From contig CH003267.1 in NCBI GenBank assembly GCA_000149265.1, positions 838,634 to 902,633 on the forward strand: a stretch of DNA of 64,000 nt, given 5' to 3'. Positions within the stretch are counted from its first letter, which is position 1, and every line of letters starts with the position of its first letter. Source of the DNA: Ciona savignyi (Eukaryota > Chordata > Ascidiacea > Phlebobranchia > Cionidae). The position numbers and the translations under genes were made by a program. Under the pieces are notes generated by a model. The model saw only the letters and a program-made list of their open reading frames with translations, searched no databases and was not told where the DNA came from. This document shows positions 35,833 to 46,000 of this stretch, piece by piece.

Positions 35833-36099
35833 GGATCCCTAGCACCAAATGGCTCTAAGGCCAAAGTTTGATCCAGAAACACATGGTCTGAACAAAAAAT
35901 TTCGACTGACAAAGTATACTGGTGAGGAATTAATTTTCTCTAAAATTAAAAGAACCTTTAAATAACAACAATTGTGTAGGGCTACACGGAGGTGGTTGTA
36001 AAGTGCCCAATGATGTCTTGGTTAAATTGCTCCATGAACTTGGTTCAAATCAGTATCACGATGAACAGTATATCGGCGGCATGATAATGCCACGCTTAG
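35833..36099 (+). CDS. SEPHS1: SPS Gly-type alternative 5' exons (two exons)
   Basis: First exon: acceptor tttcag ends at 35832, start codon 35849-35851, donor after 35921. Second exon: 35980-36099. Together they encode [21 protein letters not shown], then [20 protein letters not shown] and a segment ending MPRLG, like the SPS1 N-terminus. The residue aligned with Sec/Cys/Thr is Gly (middle G of HGGGC). The pair ends in phase 1, the same phase as the Sec exon, so either can precede 36193. The product is 482 residues. With no Sec or Cys at the active position it should resemble SPS1-type proteins, whose role is not selenophosphate synthesis. Confidence 0.88.
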
Positions 36100-36192
36100 G
36101 TAGGTCAAAATTCGGTATTATGTGCGGGGCATGGCATTTTGGTGTTTTGTGTTTTCACAATCCTTTTTTAAACCTTATTTATTTCTGTAAAG

Positions 36193-39100
36193 GCATCGGC
36201 CTGGATTGCTGTGTCATACCTCTTCGGTTTGGAGGCCTCTCACTCCTTCAGACAACTGATTTCTTTTATCCTCTAATTGATGACCCGTATATGATGGTGA
36301 GTATTACTTAATTTAATTTTTACCACACATGGATGCATATGAATACCAATTATTGTTTGTCTTACAGGGTAAAATTGCTTGTGCCAATGTTTTGAGTGAT
36401 TTGTATGCAGTTGGGGTAACAGAATGCGACAATATGCTTATGCTTCTTGGCGTCAGTTCCAAATTCACCGAAAAAGAAAGAGACACCGTCATTCCTCTAA
36501 TGATTCACGGTTTTAAGGTAAATGGTTATTAAAAAGTAGCCAACCTGCCAAAAACACCCCTGTTTGTGTGCATTGTGTGAACAAGAAATCAATTTTAAAG
36601 TTTATTAGAGTGTTTGTGCAGCCATAAGTATAAAACCGCTCTTACATCGCAGATATTTTTTTAAAGCTGTAACTGTGTCAGTTGCCACATGTGACAATTG
36701 CCAGATTACCATGCGACTACCATCAGGTAGATTAACGGTACTGCAATGTGATGTTTTTTATTCAGTCATTTTCTTCCCTTTTTGGTTTAACCTACTACTC
36801 CACAGGGGTTAGTCTTAATCCGCCAAACTGACCAGCTAGCATTAGGTTTTGATCCAACACTTGCCTTCTCAACATTGTTACTTACTTGTTGAAACAATCA
36901 AACCACTAGGTTCAACCGAAAGGTTGCATGTTTAAAACTGGTCGCTAGCTAGTCGGTTGTGTCCTTGGCCAAGGCACTATACGTACATTGCCTAAACCCA
37001 GTAGATTGATGGGTTTTACCAAATTGAAGGAACGTGTGAACCATACACAACACATTAAATAGCTCCGGTAACCCGACGATGGGCGGTAGGTGATCTAACG
37101 ATTGCCAGTGTGTTAATCACCTTGGTTTTCCACTTTTCCGGGGATAAACATGAATATTCTATATCTCATTCACACCAACCGAATGTATTTTCACAGGATA
37201 GTGCAGAAGAGGCTGGGACTTCAATAACCGGCGGACAAACTGTTTTGAACCCATGGTGTCTCATTGGGGGAGTTGCCACAACTGTGTGTCAACAAAATGA
37301 ATTTATTATGTATGTAAGCTGCACTTGGAAATGATATTTTATTACTGCAGTCTGCACTTGCAATTGCTTTTGTAGTGTGCTTTTCATAATATTTACTTTT
37401 CTTTATCACTGCCATAAAGTTACGTAGTAAATATACCTACATTTATTTGAACATTTTTCTGTGTGTAATATCTCATCGGCATGAATTTGGCTTCCAGTTA
37501 TTTATTCAGTCCATCATTACAAACCTGGTTAGGCTGTTTTACCATTAGTAGTAAGTTGTTCCCTTTTGCATTAGGAGCTGGTAACCGACTTCATGATGCT
37601 ATTTAGTTAGATATCTTACAAACAACCTTAATCTGGCCGAATAGCTGGATGGGCTTCATCTCTGCCTTTCAGGTTGTACCATTGAAACTTATCACTCACT
37701 GGTCATTTGTGTTTTGGGCTCAGCTACATCGCCCGAACCCAGTATTTTAATGAATTCTACTAAATGTGAATCAACTTTAATCATACACACGCTGTAATAG
37801 CTCCTGTTACTGTGGGTGCTGACATTTGCCTGTGTGACAATGCTTGTGATTTCCCATTTGGTTTAAACCTGAATATCATATGCTACCAATATCCTACTAA
37901 AATCAAATCTTAAAAATGAATGCTTACATTCACAGGCCGGACAACGCAGTACCAGGCGATGTGCTTGTGCTCACGAAGCCTCTCGGCACACAGGTGGCAT
38001 GCAACGCCCACCAGTGGTTGGAACAACGCAACGACAAATGGAACCGAATCAAATTAATTGTCTCCGAAGACGAAGTGGAAAAGGCTTACCACGATGCTAT
38101 GTTCAATATGGCTAGGCTTAACAGAACAGGTATGTTTATCATAATTTATATCTAAGTTTAACAGTCTCAGTTATGTTTATACTTTATACAAGGGTGCTTT
38201 ATTTTGACATTTCTAAATGACTGTTTTCTGTCTTGTATGTTATATTTTTATGTGTTTTTACTATAATTTTTGCCGAATCATTTCCTAAGTCATGTTTTTA
38301 TCATGGCAACAAAAAATAAACTACTTCTTGCGGAGAAAAATGAAATAAAACTACTAGTAATTTAAATGTACAACACTATCTGACAGTAGGGTTACAAGCC
38401 ATATGCTTTGTTTGTATAATTGTATTGTTAGGTTTAACTGCCTTCTGTGTTAATTTTTTTTATTAAATTGTCTCTGTCGCTGACATGTATTAACTAATCT
38501 AGTTGCCATATTTCCCTTTTTTAATTTAATTTTGCTGTTTTATAATTTCTGTAATAAAGGAGTAAAAATAAACTCGACTAATATAATTTTCAAGTAATAT
38601 AACTTTCAAACTAACACTATCGCATTAATTTCTTTTACAGCGTCCCAATTAATGCACACATTCAACAGTCATGGTGCTACTGATGTGACTGGCTTCGGCA
38701 TACTTGGTCACGCTGCAAACCTAGCCAAACAGCAACGAAATGAAGTCAACTTTGTCATCCATAATTTACCGTGCATCGCCAAAATGTCAGCCATTGCAAA
38801 AGCGTGTGGGAATATGTTTGGCCTCTTACAAGGCACCTCGGCAGAAACATCAGGTAAATATCATATCACTGTATGATGGCGTATATTGCTTATTACAAGT
38901 AGGAATCATATATGGACAATCAAGTGTCTTTTTTAATTTCGTGGTTTACACAATGTTTTCAAGTTAAAATAAGAATTGCACTCTTATGTAAACTACTAAT
39001 TTCTAAAAAGTGTTTTAACCCTAATTTGGAAAACAGTCTCATTTGAAAAAAAATTTGGAAGGCTCTTTTTATGCAAAAATATATTCTGTGTCCATAAGTA

Positions 39101-40283
39101 CATTTAAAATATCAAATTCTTCCATCTGGTCGATTATGCTACCAAATCAACTATAACACAACATCCTGTTTTCTCACCCAGGTGGTTTGTTAATTTGCCT
39201 TCCAAGAGAACAAGCTGCAAAATACTGTGCCGAGATTAAGAAAGTGGAAGGAAACCAAGCCTGGATTATCGGGATAGTTGAAGCAGGTGGCTGTATGGTT
39301 TCGGTGTTATGGTGGGGTTGTTCACTCTTAACGGTGCTTCCAATTCTTTAGGGTCCCGAACTGCACGGATTATTGACAAGCCGAGGGTAATTGAAGTTCA
39401 AACCTTGGAAGACGGAACAGTACAAAGCGTCCCGCCTACCACAACGCCGCGCAGAACGGTAAGTCGAGCTCTACATACAGCTTTTACAGCACTTGTCCTG
39501 TCTGACATGTTAAGTACCAAATTGACCTGTCCCATTTAGCTTACACTTGTTTCATTAAAAATCACGAAAACATACAAAAGCTGGACTGTTTGAACTCGGG
39601 GTTATACACGGCGGTGAAGGATAGTGAAAATAGCGTTTAGTTTGCATTTTTAACCTGTACTGTCAAATAAGCACTGCGCAATATCTACTTGTCCCACGCA
39701 ATAAATCACCTTTTCCGGACAGGCGGACAAGCATGAATGTTAAGCCCTGTAAGTTTAAGCCAAACTGGATAAAATATGATTTTATTATAATATAATGGGA
39801 AAATGCAAAGGGGACATTATCACACAGGCAATAGTCAGATTTACTTATAACTGTTTGAAAACTTAAAATACCTTTTGTCTTCTCTCTTCCTTCAGATCAA
39901 ACCAAACGTAGAGCAACAAAAGCCAATGTTACCGGAGGTATGAAACTAATTTTACAATTCAAAAACTAAAAAATAAGACCTTTATTGTTCTATTTGCAGA
40001 TTCAAAATCAGCCGAACAACAACTTACAGCAGCAGCACCCTCAAACGCAACAAGTTACGAACATAATCCATAGTGTACAGCAGCAACAAGTTATGCAGCA
40101 AGCTCCTTCAGTTGCGCTACTAACTCCAGTAACCATGCATGACCAAGTGCAACAAGTATGATTTTGTACCTTTTTTTGCTTCTGCTAATTTCTGATAATA
40201 CTCAACCGCAGGTAATTGTGCAAGACCCCCAACAATACCAACATCACCAGCAAATGCAGCAATTTCAAAACCACCATCAATAG
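36193..40283 (+). CDS. SEPHS: selenophosphate synthetase, shared exons
   Basis: Exons: 36193-36296, 36368-36517, 37197-37309, 37936-38129, 38641-38853, 39182-39286, 39352-39458, 39896-39937, 40000-40155, 40212-40283 (TAG). Conserved stretches include [127 protein letters not shown] and [10 protein letters not shown]. These form the ATP- and metal-binding core of the AIRS-like fold; the enzyme makes selenophosphate from selenide and ATP for tRNA-Sec charging. All phases close. Exons from 39896 on add a tail of about 89 Gln-rich residues that vertebrate SPS proteins lack. The donor at 37310 is gtatgt inside ATTATG, which rebuilds the Met codon across the intron. Confidence 0.95.
36905..37165 (+). 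mobile_element. tRNA-derived SINE in SPS intron
   Basis: Head (aaaggttgcatgtttaaaac, tggtcgctagctagtcggtt), linker (caaggcactatacgtacatt), body and tail (ataaacatgaatattctata). It ends about 30 bases before the SPS exon at 37197, so its tail contributes to the acceptor region. Confidence 0.75.
37630..37885 (+). mobile_element. degraded SINE in SPS intron
   Basis: Remnants in order: gccgaatagctggatgggct and ctttcaggttgtaccattga (head), cgaacccagtattttaatga (linker), cacgctgtaatagctcctg (body) and ttaaacctgaatatcatatg (tail). Strongly diverged. Confidence 0.45.
39790..39848 (-). repeat. SINE fragment
   Basis: ataatgggaaaatgcaaagg, ggacattatcacacaggcaa and tagtcagattta match the tail side of the SINE in inverse orientation, in the intron before the SPS exon at 39896. 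Confidence 0.4.
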
Positions 40284-40437
40284 CAACTGCTGAAGCAAGT
40301 TTTTTGCAGAGCCGAAGCACATTTTATCGATCATGTTTTTGACCCAGACATACAGGGTGGTAGGAAACTGGTTAAGCTGGTTCACAACGCAAATGAGCAG
40401 ATTGCTGTTTGTGAACTGCGAAACCAAGAAGAGCGAT

Positions 40438-40518
40438 GAACAAAGTAGATTTATGAAATCCACTTTTGCAATTTGTTTTCACAAAGAAAAGTGAGATAGA
40501 GCCCCCCTACTTTTGTTC
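40438..40518 (+). ncRNA. SECIS element candidate in SPS 3' UTR
   Basis: Stem 1: gaacaaagtag (40438-40448) pairs with ctacttttgttc (40507-40518), 11 pairs with one bulged base. Then an internal loop (attt / agagccccc), the 5' core ATGA (40453-40456), an upper stem cactttt (40461-40467) with aaaagtg (40487-40493), an apical loop with AA at 40470-40471, and the 3' core AGAT (40494-40497). Spacing ATGA to AA is 13 bases and AA to the 3' GA block about 22, within the SECIS pattern as I know it. It starts 154 bases after the shared stop codon and upstream of the AATAAA at 40589. The weak point is three to four unpaired bases between ATGA and the upper stem. The element is needed only for the Sec isoform, but both isoforms carry it. 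Confidence 0.7.
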
Positions 40519-40588
40519 AACGTTCACAACTGCCAATTCTCTGCTAACTCACGCACAGTTCCGTCATTTTAATTTCTTCTATTATAAA

Positions 40589-40594
40589 AATAAA
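40589..40594 (+). promoter_or_regulatory. SEPHS: candidate SPS poly(A) signal
   Basis: AATAAA 306 bases after the stop codon, in an AT-rich stretch. It would keep the SECIS candidate inside the mature transcript. Confidence 0.6.
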
Positions 40595-40619
40595 ATTCGT
40601 ACAAAGCACTTATAGTTTG

Positions 40620-41970
40620 ACGAAAACGGTATGTTAGCGTTAACCAAAAGCTCTGTTAAAAGCGGGGATATAGAATTGCATTCCCCTCCTTTTAACAGTT
40701 TTGCTTTATTTATGGTGACCAACCAAGGCTGGGCTACTTGGTGTAATCTCGGTGTTAAATAATAAAATCGTACTAAAGCAGCTGATTCATTTGTATTGCC
40801 CAAGCAATGCCTTATGGAGGAAACGGTTTTCCGAAAAAGTCTGCCACCCATCAAAGATATAACGGACATGGTGTATTCCTTAAATCGTAATGATAGCAGT
40901 TGATTATTAGTTTAACTGCTAATAGAGGAAAGGTTTAAATGAGATCACGTAACAATACATACACTAAAAACGCTAGGTAAATTGGACGATAAAATGAAGA
41001 TTATGACGTTTAGATTTAAACATGGGGTTTGAATTAAGGTTGCTTCTGGGGTCAAGATTAGTGTTTAGTGCCGAGTTTAAATTAGTTTCCGTAATTTTAG
41101 TAGGAGGTTTCCCTACTTTTAGTGTTGCCCCGCTAGGTATTCCGGTTTTATTCCCAAAAAAGAACCAGGGCACGGGCGACCGCAGCTATTGTAGTAGGTA
41201 CGTTATTGCTGTTTAATTTAACAAATTAGCGCTCTGGATCAAGGCAACGCAAGTTTTAAAGCTATTCGAATGATAAAACTAAATATCCAGTGCTTGATTT
41301 TAACCCAAAAACCTATCGTGGGCTTGCAGGCCGTGGTTAACAAGTCCTCTAATCTTTTCACGCGATATTTAATTACCGGGTAATTAATTTTCATCCTTTG
41401 TTGGTTAACCAGGAAGTTACATTCAAGTGCACTTCAACAGCTCATTTAAGTCCTATTAGCGGTATGCCGAATAAATTTAAATCCATCCCTGACGAATTGC
41501 ATTGGCCTACATTCGAAACAATGAACGACAGCGAATTTATCGTTCGTTTTATTACGCGCCATTGCTTACAAAGGCGTGGCGTTTTCACAAAAAGGAAACG
41601 TCATCCTTGACACCAAATAACAATAGAAAAAGCATGAAAGTTAAATCGTTACAAATAGGAAACAACAAGTAAAAAACTGAACGCAATTACAATTAAAGGA
41701 ATACTAAAGCCTATGGTACATCCAAAATTGAAGTCTTGAAATCCGGGCTTTAATCATACAAATCCCCTCCGAAAAACACGCTTGACAAATCCACTTGAAA
41801 TGTAGCGAAAATAACGAAAGAAACTCGAAAACTACTCGGTCGTTGCCATTAAAACAGCTGAAGTTATTGAGTTACAAACAACTGAGCTACCCGACCGACA
41901 ATCCGTTAGCTCGATTTTAGTCTCGAAGCAGTCTGCGCCCCTGTTATTAGCCCCGGCAACCTTTGTTTAT
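40620..41970. other. intergenic region SPS to KMT2E
   Basis: About 1.35 kb with no supported gene. Open frames at 40582 (minus) and 41398 (plus) have no recognisable motifs or splice context. A hairpin at 40887-40912 (agcagtt...aactgct) is visible. Confidence 0.55.
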
Positions 41971-41977
41971 ATCATTG

Positions 41978-42054
41978 TGACGTCATGTACGCCTTTTGGC
42001 GATTTACTTTTTGGCTGCCATCTTTGAGTAATTCGAAGGGAAATGGCAACATAA
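41978..42054 (+). promoter_or_regulatory. KMT2E: candidate KMT2E promoter and 5' non-coding exon
   Basis: A perfect CRE octamer TGACGTCA (41978-41985) lies about 30 bases upstream of GCCATCTT (42017-42024), a YY1-like core often found just downstream of start sites. The sequence then runs to a donor ataaa|gtaagg at 42055. The stretch between would be a short leader exon without a usable frame. Placement of the start site is inference. Confidence 0.5.
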
Positions 42055-42421
42055 AGTAAGGGTTTGTTTATACCTTTATGCAGGGACTTGGTCGTTTCTT
42101 CAATCGTTTATAATTGAGCGATTGCATTATGCGTGTTATGTAGAAGCTTTTGAAATAGTTGTATTTTTGATTTCGTTTTAATACAGAATTGTTTTTGACT
42201 TGGACTGTCAGCAGGTAAACCAACCAGACAACTTTCGTTATATACCGTACTTCGTTTATAAATAGTTTCGGTTATTTGTCGTAGTTTGTTGTATTAAACA
42301 TATATATTGTAAATGACTTATTAATTGCTTAACAACTTCATGCATGTTAAGAATATACCTGTTTATTATTTTATAGGCCTGTATAGTTTAAGTGGACTAA
42401 AAGGCAAGAAACAAGGTGTGA

Positions 42422-42612
42422 CAGGGCAGCACTAAAAGGAGGGAAAGCGAGAATGAGGGAAACTGCTCACTAAAACTATTGAAACTAATTTAAACCCTGC
42501 CCTAAACAGCAATCTCTACCTCAGAACTAACCCTCACTCTAACCCCATGTTTAAAACGTACTATAATGTCATAATCTTTATTTTGGTGTGCAGTTTTCCT
42601 CCTTTTAGTTTT
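42422..42612. mobile_element. ggagggaaact-family MITE in KMT2E intron 1
   Basis: gggcagcactaaaaggaggg start, gggaaactgctcactaaaac arm, aaccctgccctaaacag middle, and ttttggtgtgcagttttcct as the inverse arm. Confidence 0.6.
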
Positions 42613-43060
42613 TTCTGTGTGACATATTTTAAAGGATTTGCCCAATTTGAATATACACCAACATCCAACTGTACTTCATGCCATGGTACTTTAAAAACCC
42701 TAGTATATTTAATTAAGGCATAAGCATATGACAGTACCTAGCTGGTATGACTGTTTATTTAAGTTTTAATATTAAATTGTCGCATATTCTTTTTTTTGTG
42801 GTAAATCAACATTTTTGTTAGGGACTTGCTTAAAATTTTCCACTTATTTTACCAGTCTCCCTTTTCTATTATGTAGATGTTTTAACAAGTACAGTGTAAT
42901 AAGCAAAGATGAGTATTACGCAATAGAATTAATGTCAGTGATATGGCATTAATATTGCCAATGGTATAACGCTTTGCTGGACGTATGTATGTGATGGAGC
43001 AAAGCTGGATTCAATGGACTAAATTAAAGTTAAAGTCAACTATACCAAGGTGCAGAGCAC

Positions 43061-46000
43061 ATGATGAGCATAGAGGTGGCTGCCTCTGCAAAGCTCGACC
43101 AGGAACTTCGTGCAAAAATGGCTGTTGGATCAAAGTATGATTGAAACAACAACATCATTGCTTAATTTATGTACCGTTACACTGTACTGGCACCTTAAGC
43201 CGCTATGCCTAAGGCATAACCGGTTTTAGCTTGGCAACCAGTTTTAAAGCAAAATAAACGTCTGTGTTTAAATTTTGTAAGCTTTTTATTGAATAATATT
43301 TAGATGTGCAAGAGCATGTCATCTATTGTTTTAGATTGCTTGTTTTTGTGTAATTATAGTACTAATATCAGTTATTACTATGATATTGTTGTTTTATATT
43401 TTGTTTTAATATTTTATAGAATTGAGAGTCTTCCGAATGTTCCAACGCCATGTCAACAGCTGCCTAATAAACTTGGGGGGTTCGGACTTCCTTACCAGGT
43501 TATTATGTTCTTCATTGTGTGTAGACTTTCACATTTCAGTAAAATCAATTGTATTGATAAACCGCATATAGAAATGGGCAAAGTAGAAATTATTGCCTAA
43601 ATTTTAAATCCAGAATTGCCAAGTTTTATTGAATATTTGGAAACCTTATGTTTGATGCACTTGCTTGACAATATTGCTTTCACACTTTTTGTATAATCAT
43701 GTGATTATTTGAATTTTCTGTTGTTGCCCTAGGGCTGAATTTTGCCTAACATCCTGTTATCTTGGCACCAAAACAACAGTGCGATTTCAAATAACATATT
43801 ATCAAGGAATATTAGTTTTTCTTGTTCTTGTGGCAAAGTTATTAAAGCAGTGTGTGATGCCGGAGTGGTTCAACTTCATTATAAACATATTATATCATTA
43901 TTCTGGAATAGGCACCGCAATTCTGGATTTAGAAACGCATAATATTTTTCTTAAAAACCCTTGTACCAATACCTTAAAGTTTCGACCAAAAGCATTATTA
44001 GATATTGGTTCCTCAAGAAAAACATTACCGTTACCAGTCAATCTAATATTGACAGAACTGCAATTTTTTCTGAGTGACCAATTTTAATAATGCTCAGTGT
44101 TGCATGTAATTGTGACGCATAGACAGTAAAATCGACATGCGCTTATATCTCCTGTTTGTGGCGTTTATATTGGTAGAAAATATGATATCCTACTATGACC
44201 AGATAGGAGATATTGTTTTAAATTATGAGGGTCGTTATGTAACTGTCATTATTTGAAAACCTGGTTAACATCTTGTTGTGTGCATTTGTGGGGAGCAAAT
44301 GGCGAATCGCAGCATGGTTACCACACCTAAAAACATCACTGCACCCTTAAACTAATTTTCCCTTTTAAACAGTGAAGTTAATAAAAACCTTAATGAAAAA
44401 ATCCATCTATTGACAGGACCATAATTATGGAGCCCCCTTGCCTCCTCCCCCCACCCCTCCATTATCCCCCACATCGGGCTTTATTCCTACCTCTTTGAAT
44501 GGGAAGTCTTGCTTTCTATCGTCACCCAGCAAAAATATATGTATCAAACCAACACCGATGGAAATTTCCCCACCACATTCAATTACATCTACATTGCCCT
44601 GCTACAATGGTAAATATGTTTTTTTTAGTATTCGGTTGCAGAATGCTAATCAATTGTGTCATTCTAAAAAAGTCTTTTTATTGAAAAATGAAAAATGGCT
44701 ATACAGTCAAGATTTAGTTATTTCAGACCAAATTGTTGATTTTAAAATAAGAAAGCAGTTTCAGTTAACCATTTGTATTGACGAAAATCCATTAGGTACC
44801 TCATGTCCATATAATTAGGTCTCAATATTCATGTTTCAGGCTTGGATAAGTTACACAGTGTGAGTTATACACACCCAACATCGCCGTACGCAAATGGTGT
44901 AGAAGATGTTTCAGAGAATAATTCTGTTCACGCTGACATAACCAGATGTATTTGTGGGTATGTTCCATGTTATGTTTTATATTGACTTCCTGTAATTAAC
45001 AGACAGAGCATTATTTAAATCATCTATGCAAGCGAATATTTTTACTTCAGGATTATTGCCAAACAATGCTTGAAAAAAGTTAACAATTAGCATGTATACA
45101 CTTCTTTACTGAAAACCATGACATTCTTAAAACAAGAATGAAATACCTTTACACTTGGGACTAACGTACATGTTGCAAGAATAAAATAACTTGACACCCT
45201 TTCCTTTCTTTTAATCAAGGTGGTTAAGGTTGACAATATAGTTAATAGGATATAATATAAGAAATTTGACCACAATATATTTGCAGTAAAATTAAATATT
45301 TACAGCTGTAATTTTCCTTTATTTTTCCACCAGGTTCACTCATGATGATGGTTACATGATATGCTGTGATCGCTGTAGCGTGTGGCAGCATATTGATTGT
45401 ATGAACATCAACAGAAATAACATCCCAGATACCTTTCTTTGTGACAGGTGTAACCCAAGGTAGGTAACCATCTGCCGACAATTATGACTGTAAATATACT
45501 TTTGATATTGGTTAACTGATTGCAATAAAAATAGGATAACCAGATAAAAGTTTCTTAAAAAATGTTTTTTCAATTTAAAATTATAGTTCACTGAAATTTT
45601 CATCTTTTTAACAGTATATTGCTTTGTATTAAAGAGCGACTACAAGTAACATACAATCGTACGGTAACAGGATTTGCATAAATTTTTCATGGTAACTGTT
45701 TCCTTTTTCCGTTGGTTTACATACAAATCGGTTGATCATTTTTTAATTTAGTGGTTAAATAGCATCAAATTGGATAACCAGTTAACTGATGTATATCCCC
45801 ACCAACAATATATAACACTACTTTTTACAATAAACTTGTAACAATGAATACTTTTTCAGAGCATTAAACCGTGAAGAAGCCATTAAACTTCAAACTCAAA
45901 AACGAGAAGATTTTTTAAGTAAGTGTCCAGTTCATAATTAAATGTTGCAATTGGAAATGTTGTTTACATTCTTTCCTTCCCAGTGGCCTCGGACAGCAGT

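Noticed and set aside
40378-40415. Hairpin gttcacaa...ttgtgaac as the SECIS
   Set aside because: The stem is good but there is no ATGA / GA core at its base and the loop lacks the right spacing. The structure at 40438-40518 fits far better.
40582-40869. Minus-strand 95-codon frame downstream of SPS
   Set aside because: Overlaps the SPS poly(A) region, has no recognised motif and no splice context.
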